Below, in pieces: positions 43,660-52,509 of a stretch of DNA of 64,000 bases. The stretch is taken from the NCBI GenBank assembly GCA_934655875.1, contig CAKUHB010000010.1, positions 1 through 64,000 of the forward strand. Direction: 5' to 3'. The notes under the pieces were generated by a model. It had not been told where the DNA came from and made no database searches. It worked only from the letters and a program-made list of their open reading frames with translations. Made by a program: the position numbers and the translations under genes. This DNA is from an uncultured Oscillospiraceae bacterium. Lineage in GTDB: Bacteria; Bacillota; Clostridia; Oscillospirales; Oscillospiraceae. Within the stretch, counting starts at the first letter, position 1; each line of letters starts with the position of its first letter.

Positions 43660-44499
43660 ATGGCGCTGAACAATTTTGACGAGTTCATTGATAAAACAGA
43701 TTTTCTGCAAACGAGACTCCTCCAGGTCAATAGCTGCGGCTCAGAACGGGTCGTCAAATACGATTACACCATCCTGCGCTCCAACGGGCGGCGGGATTAC
43801 CATTTTTTGTATCTGCAAAATGGCTGGCTCGACATTGAGGTCGGCACGGCGAAGGCGCGGCTGACGCGCGGACAGTGCGCGGTGTTTCTGCCGAACGTGC
43901 GGCAGATGTACTCCTTTACCGCCGCAGGCGATCCGGTCTCTCTCTATCTGCATTTTACCGGGCAGGCCGCAGCCGAGGCCATGCAGTATCTGCGCCCGAC
44001 ACAGAGCATGATCTATACCATCTCTGACCAGACACTGTTCGAGAGCCTGTTCCACCGGCTCAACCGCCTGCATAATTTACAGCAGTCCGCTGCCATGCAG
44101 ATCCCGGAGGAAAACAGCATCCTGCTTCAGCTCATTACCATTGTCTGCCGCAGCAGCGCGGACAATGAAGCACCCATCCGCAGCGATATCCTCAGTGCCA
44201 TGGAATACATGCGGGAGCATATGCAGGAGCAAATCAACTTCCAGACCTTTGCCGAAACGCTGCACCTCAGCTACAGCCGCTTTGCGCATCTGTTCACGCA
44301 GGCCGTTGGTGTCTCGCCGCAGCAGTATCTGCTGCGGCTCCGGCTGGACCGCGCGCGAGGCTTCCTGCGCGATTCCTCCATGAGCGTTTCCGAGGTGGCG
44401 GAAAGCACGGGCTTCAACGACCCGTTTTACTTCAGCCGTATGTTCAGCAAATCCTTCGGCCTTTCCCCGAGAGCATTCCGGACCAAATGCAGGAAATAG
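43660..44499 (+). CDS. AraC-family regulator A (divergent from the catabolic operon)
   Basis: A 279-residue regulator with an AraC cupin sensor (residues ~15-165: NSCGSERVVKYDYTILRSNG, then FLYLQNGWLDIEV) and a double helix-turn-helix C-terminus (FQTFAETLHLSYSRFAHLFT and SVSEVAESTGFNDPFYFSRM). ATG 43660 was chosen from the position of the conserved domain and a G-rich site upstream. Divergent from the binding-protein gene, it is the likely activator of the operon. It is clearly paralogous to the AraC protein at 45965. Confidence 0.87.
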   Translation: MALNNFDEFIDKTDFLQTRLLQVNSCGSERVVKYDYTILRSNGRRDYHFLYLQNGWLDIEVGTAKARLTRGQCAVFLPNVRQMYSFTAAGDPVSLYLHFTGQAAAEAMQYLRPTQSMIYTISDQTLFESLFHRLNRLHNLQQSAAMQIPEENSILLQLITIVCRSSADNEAPIRSDILSAMEYMREHMQEQINFQTFAETLHLSYSRFAHLFTQAVGVSPQQYLLRLRLDRARGFLRDSSMSVSEVAESTGFNDPFYFSRMFSKSFGLSPRAFRTKCRK

Positions 44500-44506
44500 C
44501 GCTTTT

Positions 44507-45820
44507 TTATTTGTAATCTCCGAGATACTCTGCGTTCTTCTCAAAAATCAGATCGCACATGTCGCGGATCTCCTGTAGACTGCACACGGCGGAGCAGAGC
44601 GGATCCATCATGACTGCGTGATAGACCTCCTCCCGGCGCTTTGTCATGGTTGCGTGCACGACGAGGTTCTCAATCTGCGCTGTCGTGCTGACAAGAATGG
44701 CCAGATGCGCCGGCAGTTCGCCGACGATGGTCTTGTGTATGCCGTCCTTGTCTGCGAAGACGGGGATCTCCACGCAGGCATCGCGCGGCAGATTGGGAAT
44801 GGAGCCATCGTTGATGACGTTGCCATTGAACCTGAACGGCGTCCGGTCACCGAAGCGGGCGTTGAAGATATTCGCGGCGTATTCGCTGCTGCGCCTGGTG
44901 TCGACGGGATCATTTTCGATCCAGTCTGTGATCTCCTGTTTCCAGCTCCCGGCACGCTCCAGCCGGCTGTTGAGCGAAAACGCGTGCAGGCCGGGGTTCC
45001 AGTTGGTGCTGTGCGTGCAGTATTTTTCAATCAGATCCGGACGTTTGCGGAACCACGCATTATACTCGGAATTGTGGCCGCTGGACTCCGTGACGTAATA
45101 GCCCAGATGCCGGAACATTTCGTTGCGCACCTGCTCTTTGTTATAAAATTCGGGATCCTCCAGCTTTTTTGCAAGCTTTGGGTACAGATCCTGTCCATTG
45201 TGCTCCAGCTTCAGATAAAACGCCTGATGGTTGACGCCAGCGCAGAGATAATCAATCTCGTCTGCCGGCGTTTCCAGCCACTCCGCCAGCATAGCAACCG
45301 TTCCCTGTACGCTGTGGCACAGGCCTGTGACCTCGACGTTCGATTCGGTCTGCATGGCCTTACAGAGCATCGACATCGGATTTGTGTAATTCAGAAAAAC
45401 CGCGTTCGGGCAGTATTTCTCAATATCCCGGCAAATGTCCAGCATCAGCGGAATATTGCGCAGAGCCCGGAAAATGCCGGAGACGCTGCGCGTGTCGCCG
45501 ATGTTGATATCGACGCCGAACTGCATGGGAATTTCAATGTCGTAGCGCCAGACGTCGATCCCGCCGTTGAAGACCGTGCACAAAACGCCGTCCGCACCAT
45601 CAAGCGCTTCCGCGCGGCTCTGTGTTGGGGTAATTTTTGCGTGTGTTCCCATCGCCGCGTTGATCTTCCTGACTGCTGCGGTGATCCGATCGAGCCGCTC
45701 TGCGTCGGTATCCATCAGGGCCAGTTCACAGTCTGCAAAGGCGGGGAAGGAGAGCAGATCCCGGACAAGATTACGTGTGAAGATAAAGCTGCCCGCGCCG
45801 AGAAATGCAAATTTTTTCAT
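44507..45820 (-). CDS. GH4-family glycosidase (alpha-galactosidase/alpha-galacturonidase-like)
   Basis: A 437-residue NAD- and metal-dependent glycosidase. The Rossmann start is FAFLGAGSFIFTRNLV, INIGDTRSVSG lies near residue 105 and NYTNPMSMLCKAM near residue 145. The metal/specificity motif GLCHSVQG is near residue 168 and GVNHQAFYLKL near residue 195. The CHSV form of this motif occurs in MelA-type alpha-galactosidases and related LplD-type enzymes rather than in phospho-glycosidases (CDMP/CNVP). It would free an unphosphorylated aldose in the cytoplasm for the GalM/isomerase/kinase genes. It lies between two AraC regulators. Confidence 0.85.
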   Translation of the reverse strand: MKKFAFLGAGSFIFTRNLVRDLLSFPAFADCELALMDTDAERLDRITAAVRKINAAMGTHAKITPTQSRAEALDGADGVLCTVFNGGIDVWRYDIEIPMQFGVDINIGDTRSVSGIFRALRNIPLMLDICRDIEKYCPNAVFLNYTNPMSMLCKAMQTESNVEVTGLCHSVQGTVAMLAEWLETPADEIDYLCAGVNHQAFYLKLEHNGQDLYPKLAKKLEDPEFYNKEQVRNEMFRHLGYYVTESSGHNSEYNAWFRKRPDLIEKYCTHSTNWNPGLHAFSLNSRLERAGSWKQEITDWIENDPVDTRRSSEYAANIFNARFGDRTPFRFNGNVINDGSIPNLPRDACVEIPVFADKDGIHKTIVGELPAHLAILVSTTAQIENLVVHATMTKRREEVYHAVMMDPLCSAVCSLQEIRDMCDLIFEKNAEYLGDYK

Positions 45821-45964
45821 AAGAGCACCATCCTTTTTTATTTTTGGATAGCCCCAGTGTACCTCAACGCCTGCGCGGCAACAAAGCAGAAAGCTGCCGG
45901 ATGAAAGGACATTCCTGCTATACAGCGCGCGGGCCGTATGCTATACTGGTCATGGGTGAGCAGG

Positions 45965-46825
45965 ATGAGAACCTATTGTGAGTTCAGAGACTCCACAGAT
46001 GATCCGCCTGTCCGTGGCTTGCAGATCAACAGCTGCGGCATACAGCAGGCCGGACAATATGGATATACGATCCTCCGGTCAAGGGGCCGGTCAGACTATC
46101 ATCTGCTGTATATCCAGAGCGGATGGATCGAAGCAGAGCTCGACGGCGTCCAATCGCGCATAGAAGCGGGCGGTTTTATTTTCTATCCGCCCGGTGTGCG
46201 GCAGCTTTATGCGTTCAGTAAGGAAGGAAACGCGGTATCTTACTGGATCCACTTTACCGGAACGGCGATTGAAGATGCGCTGTCCGGCATTCCCTGCGCA
46301 CGTGCATTCTGCGGTCAGGTTGACGAACGGACACAGCTCGAGAGCCTGCTGCACCAGCTTTCGCAGGTGCACCACATGTGCGGGCCCGCATATTTTCTCG
46401 ACGAGGGCGGACTGCTTTTGCAGATTCTTGCGGTTTTGTCGCGCAGTGTCAACCGGCAGGAGGGTGCGGCGTGCAGCGAGATCCGCGCCATAGCGGCCCA
46501 TATCTGCGAGCATTTCACCCAGCCGCTGTCGCTTGCGGACTGTGCAGCCCGCCTGCATTTGAGCGTCAGCCGGTTTTCGCATCTGTTCACACAAACCATT
46601 GGCGTTTCACCGTATCAATACCTGCTGCGTCTGCGGCTGGATCGCGCATGCGAGCTGCTTTTGCATACGGAACTGGATATCCGCCATGTTGCGCAGCTCA
46701 GTGGCTTTGACGATGCTTCCTACTTCAGCCGCCTGTTCCGCAAACACTTTGCAAAAACGCCGGGCGCGTTTCGGGCGGCGTACAATCGGGAGGAAGCCGG
46801 CGCTTCCATCCCGCCGGCTTTATAG
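45965..46825 (+). CDS. AraC-family regulator B (divergent from GH4 gene)
   Basis: A 286-residue AraC protein closely similar to the one at 43660 over its whole length (INSCG, YTILRSRGRSDYHLLYIQSG, PPGVRQLYAF). Its helix-turn-helix motifs are LSLADCAARLHLSVSRFSHL and DIRHVAQLSGFDDASYFSRL. ATG 45965 follows GAGCAGG, and TATACT near 45950 may be its -10 box. It is divergent from the GH4 gene and probably controls it. The pair looks like a duplication with each copy driving one half of the pathway. Confidence 0.85.
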   Translation: MRTYCEFRDSTDDPPVRGLQINSCGIQQAGQYGYTILRSRGRSDYHLLYIQSGWIEAELDGVQSRIEAGGFIFYPPGVRQLYAFSKEGNAVSYWIHFTGTAIEDALSGIPCARAFCGQVDERTQLESLLHQLSQVHHMCGPAYFLDEGGLLLQILAVLSRSVNRQEGAACSEIRAIAAHICEHFTQPLSLADCAARLHLSVSRFSHLFTQTIGVSPYQYLLRLRLDRACELLLHTELDIRHVAQLSGFDDASYFSRLFRKHFAKTPGAFRAAYNREEAGASIPPAL

Positions 46826-46866
46826 AAAAAGCAGGCATCCTGTGTTTTTGCAGGATGCCTGCTTTT
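46826..46866. terminator. Bidirectional terminator between AraC and IclR genes
   Basis: AAAAGCAGGCATCCTG pairs with CAGGATGCCTGCTTTT around a T-rich loop. A-run and T-run on either side allow termination of both convergent genes. Confidence 0.85.
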
Positions 46867-46876
46867 GATTTTGGTG

Positions 46877-47659
46877 TCAGCTGCACTGTTCGCGCAGCAG
46901 GAACAGCTTTTGCGTGATTGCCTGTGCGGCCTCGCGGAGCTGCGGGAGATAATAAGCCAGCTGCTCGCGCGAGGTCACGTCCGTAATGCCCGAGAACGAC
47001 AGCGCGGCGTAGATCTCCCCATCCGGGCTGCGAACCGGCACGGCCACACAGCACGTGTGCGTCAGGGATTCAAAATAATCAAGCGCATATTCCTGCTGCC
47101 GGACTCTGTTCAGCTCCTCCAGAAACGCGCGCTTGGTGCAGATGGTATTCGGCGTCATCGTCTCGAATGCGATCCCGTCGATAAACTGCGTGCGCAGCAC
47201 CTCCGGCAGCTCGCAGAGCAGAATCTTTCCGCCCGCGGACGCGTGCAGCGGCAGCGCCGAGCCAACCGGTGCGACGAAATCAACATACCGTTCCGTGCGC
47301 GTCTGCTGCAAAATGAAAAACCGCCGGTCTTGCCGGACGACCAGATTCATCGGCAGAATTTCCCGTGCCGTCAGCTCCTGCATGATCGGATACGCCACCT
47401 CGGCCAGCGCGAGGTGAAAATTATTTTTCTCCGTGACATAAGATAACTTCTCGCCCGGAATGTATTTGTCGTCTGACATCTGGAAGCTCCAGCCATTTGT
47501 CTCCAGCGTCTTTAAGATCCGGTACGCCGCCGACGGCGTAATACCCTGGCATTTTGCAATCTCGTTGACGCCCATCGGCCGCTTTTCCTGCATCAGCAGC
47601 TCCAGAATTTTCAGCCCGCGCTCGAGCGCTTGTACTGTACCCTGTTCCTTCCTTTCCAT
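46877..47659 (-). CDS. IclR-family regulator
   Basis: A 260-residue regulator. The winged helix spans residues ~10-65 (VNEIAKCQGITPSAAYRILK). An effector domain follows, with LPLHASAGGKILL near residue 140 and CCVAVPVRSPDGEIYAALSF near residue 215. The second of two adjacent ATG codons (47659) is better spaced from GGAGG. It is divergent from the DHDPS-family operon, with a TTGGAAT-N4-ATTCCAA dyad near the start of that operon, so it is its likely repressor. The ligand is probably a small keto or hydroxy acid. Confidence 0.87.
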   Translation of the reverse strand: MERKEQGTVQALERGLKILELLMQEKRPMGVNEIAKCQGITPSAAYRILKTLETNGWSFQMSDDKYIPGEKLSYVTEKNNFHLALAEVAYPIMQELTAREILPMNLVVRQDRRFFILQQTRTERYVDFVAPVGSALPLHASAGGKILLCELPEVLRTQFIDGIAFETMTPNTICTKRAFLEELNRVRQQEYALDYFESLTHTCCVAVPVRSPDGEIYAALSFSGITDVTSREQLAYYLPQLREAAQAITQKLFLLREQCS

Positions 47660-47805
47660 CATTTCCTCCGCCGCAAGTACTTTGCTCTTGATTATACCGT
47701 AAGCGCTGGAACTGCGTCAACTGCCAAGACCTTCATTGCCGGGAATCCCTCGGATGTATTCTGTTTTGCACAAATCCAACATGGAGAATTTGGCTATTCT
47801 GCATA

Positions 47806-47863
47806 TTGCATTCTGTTTTTGATTCCGGTATGCTGTTCTTGAAAATTGGAATGCTTATTCCAA
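47806..47863 (+). promoter_or_regulatory. Promoter and IclR operator of the lyase operon
   Basis: TTGCAT (47806-47811) and TATGCT (47829-47834) form a promoter with a 17-base spacer. Just downstream, TTGGAAT-GCTT-ATTCCAA (47846-47863) is a perfect 7-bp dyad similar to IclR-family operators. It overlaps the expected transcription start or early leader, a position suited to repression. Confidence 0.6.
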
Positions 47864-47887
47864 AACACGCCATAAAGGAGAGCGACT

Positions 47888-48814
47888 ATGGAAAAACAAA
47901 AAATGGGCGGCGTTGTATTCCCGCTTGTGACTCCCTTCTGCGGGGAGGACGAACATGTCAATTATCCCGCGCTTGACAAGCTGATCGACTTTCTGATCGA
48001 AAACGGCGCGACGGGCGTCATCCCCTGCGGCAGCACGGGCGAGCTTGTATCCATGACGCTGGAGGAGCAGCTGGAGATCAACCGCCACACCATCGAATAC
48101 GTGAACCATCGCTGCAAGGTCTACGCCTGCACCGGCGCGTACCGGACCTCCGACGCAATCCTGCTCTCCAAAGCCGCGGAGGAAGCCGGGGCCGACGGCG
48201 TCATGGTCGTCACGCCCTGGTACATTATGCCGAACGAGGAGGAAGCCTACGACCATTATAAGGCCATCCGTGCCGAAATTTCGATTCCGCTGATCCTCTA
48301 TCACAATCCGTATCTGACCGGCTGCTGGCTGAGTGAAAAAATCATTGCGAAGCTGTATAATGATGGCATTATCGACGCCATCAAGGATTCCGCGCACGAT
48401 ATTTACCGCCACCAGAACATGCGTGCCCTGTGCAAGGATGACGGCTTCTCTATTTTCTACGGCTATGACAATCTCCCCGCCGAAGCGCTCATGATGTACG
48501 CCGACGGCTGGATCACCGGCGTCGGCACGCTCTTCCCGGCAGAGACTGTCCATGTCTATGATCTCTGCAAGGCCGGCGAGCCGCTTGAAGCCAGAGACTA
48601 TATCATGACCGTCTGCCGCAAGTACATGCACTTCTTCAACGAACCTACAAAAGAGGGCCTGCCCTCGCCGTGGCTGGCAATCATCAAGGAGGGACTGACC
48701 ATGCGCGGAATCCCCATCGGCCTGCCGCGCAGACCCATCCATCCGCTGCCCGACAGTGTCCGCGCAGAGCTGACGGCAGTCATGCGGGACTTCGGCTATT
48801 ACAAGCTCGGATAA
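47888..48814 (+). CDS. DHDPS/NAL-family lyase or synthase
   Basis: A 308-residue class I aldolase-fold protein. GVIPCGSTGEL lies near residue 45, the catalytic Tyr in LYHNPYLTG near residue 138 and the Schiff-base Lys in AIKDSAHDIYR near residue 167. It is related to NanA and DapA but differs from the true NanA at 11465. In an IclR-controlled catabolic operon it probably splits a 2-keto acid into pyruvate and an aldehyde, or dehydrates a sugar acid. The substrate cannot be named. ATG 47888 follows AAAGGAG. Confidence 0.85.
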   Translation: MEKQKMGGVVFPLVTPFCGEDEHVNYPALDKLIDFLIENGATGVIPCGSTGELVSMTLEEQLEINRHTIEYVNHRCKVYACTGAYRTSDAILLSKAAEEAGADGVMVVTPWYIMPNEEEAYDHYKAIRAEISIPLILYHNPYLTGCWLSEKIIAKLYNDGIIDAIKDSAHDIYRHQNMRALCKDDGFSIFYGYDNLPAEALMMYADGWITGVGTLFPAETVHVYDLCKAGEPLEARDYIMTVCRKYMHFFNEPTKEGLPSPWLAIIKEGLTMRGIPIGLPRRPIHPLPDSVRAELTAVMRDFGYYKLG

Positions 48815-48826
48815 GGAGACGTTCTT

Positions 48827-49873
48827 ATGGAAAGCACCATTTATGTCAAGCCGGAACGCATCCGGCAGTACGTGATCGATCTGTTCGGCCATTATCATGT
48901 CAGCAAAACGGACGCCGCCATGATTGCCGATAATTTGATCGACGCTGAGATCCGCGGCGTCACGACCCACGGCCTTACACGGATTCCGCTTTATACGGAG
49001 AAGCTCATCTCCGGCCTGTGCGACGCAAAGGCCGTGCCGGAGATCGTCAAAAATTATGGTGCGACCGCGCTCATCGATGCACACGACGGTCTCGGTCAGG
49101 TCGCGGCGACAAAGGCCATGGAGCTTGCCATTGAAAAGGCAGAGCAGTTCGGTGTCGGCTATGTCGGCCTGCGCAACGGCAGCCACTACGGTACGGCGGG
49201 CTATTACGCCATGATGGCTGAAAAGCGCGGCATGATCGGCTTTTCGATGACCAATTCCGGCGCGTTCGTCGCGCCGTTCGGCGGCGTGGAAAAGCGGCTG
49301 GGCACGAACCCCATTGCCGTTGCACTCCCTGCCGAAAAGCATCTGCCGATCCTGCTCGACATGGCGACCAGCCGTGTCTCGCGCGGCAAGCTGCTCGTCA
49401 ACATGAAAAAGGGCGAGCCCGTTCCGGACGACTGGGCGCTCGCAATCGACGGCAGCCGCACGACTGATGCTGCGCAGGCCTTCCGCGGCATTCTCCTGCC
49501 GCTGGGCTACAAGGGATACGGCATGGCCGTGATCGTGGACATGCTCTCCGGTGTGCTCAACGGCAGCGGCTTCGGTGTCGCAGTCGATACGCCGAAGGAC
49601 AAGCCCATCGTCGGCAGCAGCTTCCTCGCCATTCAGACAGAAGCTTTCTGCGAGCAGGGAGAGTTCCGCCGCAATGTCGACGCGCTGATTGACGAGATCA
49701 AGCATGTGAAGCTCGAAGCCGGTACGGACGAAATCCTCATGCCGGGCGAGATCGAATTTCGTGCCGAGATCGCCAACCGCGAAAAGGGCGGCGTTCCCAT
49801 CCAGCCGTTCCAGATCAACGAACTGAATGAACAGGCGGCACCGTTCGGATTTACATTTGAAGAATATTTATAA
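48827..49873 (+). CDS. Malate/L-lactate dehydrogenase family oxidoreductase (second copy)
   Basis: A 348-residue Ldh2-fold dehydrogenase paralogous to the one at 39125. The catalytic His is in GVTTHGLTRIPLY near residue 47. GYVGLRNGSHYGTAGYYA lies near residue 115, LGTNPIAVALPA near residue 160 and GYKGYGMAVIVDMLSGVLNG near residue 225. It follows the lyase after 12 bases (ATAAGGAG site) and would reduce or oxidise the keto/hydroxy acid of that pathway. Ureidoglycolate dehydrogenase (AllD) belongs to the same family, which is relevant because an AllA-like gene lies two genes downstream. Confidence 0.86.
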   Translation: MESTIYVKPERIRQYVIDLFGHYHVSKTDAAMIADNLIDAEIRGVTTHGLTRIPLYTEKLISGLCDAKAVPEIVKNYGATALIDAHDGLGQVAATKAMELAIEKAEQFGVGYVGLRNGSHYGTAGYYAMMAEKRGMIGFSMTNSGAFVAPFGGVEKRLGTNPIAVALPAEKHLPILLDMATSRVSRGKLLVNMKKGEPVPDDWALAIDGSRTTDAAQAFRGILLPLGYKGYGMAVIVDMLSGVLNGSGFGVAVDTPKDKPIVGSSFLAIQTEAFCEQGEFRRNVDALIDEIKHVKLEAGTDEILMPGEIEFRAEIANREKGGVPIQPFQINELNEQAAPFGFTFEEYL

Positions 49874-49890
49874 TGCAGGAGGGAAAAACA

Positions 49891-50634
49891 ATGGAGAAAT
49901 TGGATCTGCACGGCAAGACAGGCTTTATCATCGGCGGTACGCGCGGGATCGGTAACGCGATCGCCATGCGCATGGCCGGCCTTGGCATGAATCTGACCGT
50001 TATTGCCCGCAAGGAAGACGAACTTGCAGCCATGAAGGCACAGGTTGAGTCGCTCGGCGTCCGCTTCCTCGGTATTCAGGCAAGCAACACTGACTTTGAC
50101 GCGATTGCAGCTGCCTTTGAGACTTCGTGGCAGACCTACGGACGGCTGGATCTGCTGGTCAACGCAGCCGGTACCGGCGTTATGACGCCGTTTGAGGAGC
50201 TGACAAAGTCCGACGTGGACACCACCATCGACGTGAACCTCAAGGGCACGATCTACGCTGTCAAGCTGTCGGTCCCGTACTTTGAAAAAACCGGCGGCGG
50301 CAACATTCTCAATATTTCCTCCATGTCCGCCATCCGCGGCATTCCCGATCCCGTCAATAACAACGGCATTTATACCGCAACAAAGTTTGCCATCAACGGC
50401 TTTACCGAGTGCATGCAGAAATACCTGCTCAAGTATGGCATCCGCGTAACGGCGCTTTGCCCCGGCTCCACGGCTACAAGCTGGTGGACGCGCTGGACAC
50501 ATTCGTTCGGCACCGACGCAATGCTCCCGGTCGATACGCTGGCTGACATTGCCGAGCTGATCGTCACGTCGCCGGAGAAGGTTTTGTTCAAGCAGCTTCA
50601 GGTTCTGCCGACCGTTGAGATCGACAACTTCTAA
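49891..50634 (+). CDS. Short-chain dehydrogenase/reductase
   Basis: A 247-residue SDR with GGTRGIGNAIAMRMAG near residue 14, NAAG (VNAAGTGV) near residue 90, SSMSAI near residue 140 and catalytic YTATK near residue 155. ATG 49891 follows GGAGGG. It is co-directional with the lyase and Ldh2 genes and tightly spaced. SDRs of this type act on sugar acids or 3-hydroxyacyl substrates. The specific reaction is unknown. Confidence 0.85.
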   Translation: MEKLDLHGKTGFIIGGTRGIGNAIAMRMAGLGMNLTVIARKEDELAAMKAQVESLGVRFLGIQASNTDFDAIAAAFETSWQTYGRLDLLVNAAGTGVMTPFEELTKSDVDTTIDVNLKGTIYAVKLSVPYFEKTGGGNILNISSMSAIRGIPDPVNNNGIYTATKFAINGFTECMQKYLLKYGIRVTALCPGSTATSWWTRWTHSFGTDAMLPVDTLADIAELIVTSPEKVLFKQLQVLPTVEIDNF

Positions 50635-50647
50635 GGAGGGAGCAGGC

Positions 50648-51142
50648 ATGAGAACTGTCCATGTTCAGGAATTAAGCGCTGAGAAATTTGGTTTATACGG
50701 TACGTTTGCCGACATGCTCCATGCCGCAGGCCCGCATATCGGCACGAACCCCATTGAATTTTACCGCGATATGACCACGGTTTATTCCCCGTGCGCTTCC
50801 GTTGGACTTTCTATCACGAAGGTCTACCGCCGGCCGCTTGTGATCGATACCTATGAATATCATAACACCTGCGCAGAAGCCATGCTGCCGCTCGATGGGG
50901 ATGCGTATATCCACGTCGCACCTGCCGGCCCGGCCGATCGCGTCCCGTATGATGCAGTCGAGGTTTTCCGCGTTCCGAAGGGAACGATGGTCACGCTTCG
51001 CCCCGGCGTATGGCATCACGGCCCGTTCTGCGTGGATACGGACGCCCTGCAAACACTCATCATTCTGCCGGAACGGCTCTATGCCTATGACTGCACGGTC
51101 CTGACCGCTCCGGAGCCCGATAAGCTCCAAATCGAAGCATGA
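50648..51142 (+). CDS. Ureidoglycolate lyase (AllA)-like cupin protein
   Basis: A 164-residue cupin-fold protein. The patterns ISLTKV-like SVGLSITKVYRRP, then EAMLPLDGDAYIHVAP and TLRPGVWHHGPF, resemble the AllA ureidoglycolate lyase family, whose members release glyoxylate. No other purine-degradation gene is present, so a related reaction on a hydroxy- or keto-acid conjugate is equally possible. ATG 50648 follows AAGGAGGGAG, 13 bases after the SDR stop. Confidence 0.55.
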   Translation: MRTVHVQELSAEKFGLYGTFADMLHAAGPHIGTNPIEFYRDMTTVYSPCASVGLSITKVYRRPLVIDTYEYHNTCAEAMLPLDGDAYIHVAPAGPADRVPYDAVEVFRVPKGTMVTLRPGVWHHGPFCVDTDALQTLIILPERLYAYDCTVLTAPEPDKLQIEA

Positions 51143-51223
51143 CCGCAAACGGATCCTGATTGCGCGGCTGATTTGGAGTCAGATATCCCAAATCAGCCGC
51201 TCTTCTCTTGGAAAGGAAACAGC

Positions 51224-52396
51224 ATGGACTACGCAAAAGAATCCCTTCGCCTGCATGGCGAATGGAAGGGGAAAATTGAGGTCACGGCGCGCGTGCCGGT
51301 CGAGACGAAGGACGATCTGTCGCTTGCCTACACACCGGGCGTCGCCCAGCCGTGCCTGGAAATTCAGAAGGACATCGAGAAAAGCTACGAGCTTACCCGC
51401 CGCTGGAATCTCTGCGCCGTCATTACCGACGGCTCAGCCGTTCTCGGTCTCGGCGATATCGGCCCGGAGGCGGGGATGCCGGTCATGGAGGGCAAATGCG
51501 TGCTGTTCAAGGCGTTTGGCGACGTGGATGCGTTCCCGCTGTGCATCAGGACGCACGACGTGGACGAATTTGTTAATACTGTGGCCCTGATCGCCGGCTC
51601 ATTCGGCGGGATCAATCTGGAGGATATCTCCGCGCCCCGCTGCTTTGAGATCGAACGCAAGCTCAAAGAGCGCTGTAATATCCCCATCTTCCACGACGAT
51701 CAGCACGGCACGGCCGTCATCACCCTCGCGGGTCTGACCAACGCGCTGAAGGTCGTCGGCAAGAAGAAGGAGGACGTGAAGATCGTCACGTCCGGCGCCG
51801 GCGCGGCAGCCATCGCGATCGTGAAGCTGCTGCTGTCTGCGGGCTTCAAAAACGTCACGATGTGCGACCGGAAGGGCGCAATCTACAAGGGCCGCGAGGG
51901 CCTTAACTGGATCAAGAAGGAGATGGCCGAGGTCACGAATCTCGAACGCAGAGCCGGCAGTCTTGCCGATATGCTTGTCGGCGCGGACGTGTTCATCGGC
52001 GTCTCCGCGCCCGGAACCGTCACCACCGAAATGGTCAGGACCATGAACCGCGATGCGATCGTCTTTGCCTGCGCGAACCCGACGCCGGAGATCTTCCCGG
52101 AGGATGCGAAGGCGGGCGGTGCGAGGATCGTCTCGACCGGCCGGAGCGACTATCCGAACCAGATCAACAACGTTCTGGCCTTCCCGGGCATCTTTCGCGG
52201 CGCGTTCGACGTGCGCGCGAGCGACATCAACGAGGAGATGAAGGTTGCCGCCGCGCACGCGCTGGCAGAGCTCATCTCCGAGGGCGAACTCTCGGAGGCG
52301 TATATCATCCCCAAGGCCTTCGACCACCGCGTCGGCCCAGCCGTCGCCAAAGCCGTCGCCGAAGCCGCGAGGAGAACCGGCGCAGCAAGACGCTGA
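51224..52396 (+). CDS. NAD(P)-dependent malic enzyme
   Basis: A 390-residue malic enzyme: oxidative decarboxylation of malate to pyruvate and CO2. AYTPGVAQPC lies near residue 33, VITDGSAVLGLGDIGPEAGM near residue 65, GINLEDISAPRCFEIE near residue 130, FHDDQHGTAVITLAGL near residue 155 and the cofactor loop SGAGAAAIAIVKLL near residue 190. It is the last gene of the IclR-linked operon, after an 81-base spacer, and a strong terminator follows. Housekeeping malic enzyme is possible, but position suggests that the operon's pathway produces malate or oxaloacetate. Confidence 0.9.
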   Translation: MDYAKESLRLHGEWKGKIEVTARVPVETKDDLSLAYTPGVAQPCLEIQKDIEKSYELTRRWNLCAVITDGSAVLGLGDIGPEAGMPVMEGKCVLFKAFGDVDAFPLCIRTHDVDEFVNTVALIAGSFGGINLEDISAPRCFEIERKLKERCNIPIFHDDQHGTAVITLAGLTNALKVVGKKKEDVKIVTSGAGAAAIAIVKLLLSAGFKNVTMCDRKGAIYKGREGLNWIKKEMAEVTNLERRAGSLADMLVGADVFIGVSAPGTVTTEMVRTMNRDAIVFACANPTPEIFPEDAKAGGARIVSTGRSDYPNQINNVLAFPGIFRGAFDVRASDINEEMKVAAAHALAELISEGELSEAYIIPKAFDHRVGPAVAKAVAEAARRTGAARR

Positions 52397-52409
52397 AGAA
52401 TAAAAAACA

Positions 52410-52442
52410 CAGCCCCGGCTCGAGAAACCCGAGCCGGGGCTG
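52410..52442. terminator. Terminator after malic enzyme gene
   Basis: A perfect 13-bp stem (CAGCCCCGGCTCG with its complement) around AGAAACC is preceded by an A-run and followed by TTGT. It separates the plus-strand operon from the convergent LUD gene and can serve both. Confidence 0.8.
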
Positions 52443-52509
52443 TTGTATGTCCATCAAAAGCTTGTATCAAGCCGCGTGCCGAAATCGCAGTCCATGGATT
52501 TGTCCGTAT

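Noticed and set aside
50648..51142. A purine (allantoin) degradation operon
   Set aside because: Only the AllA-like cupin and the Ldh2 family hint at it; allantoinase, allantoate amidohydrolase and transporter genes are absent.
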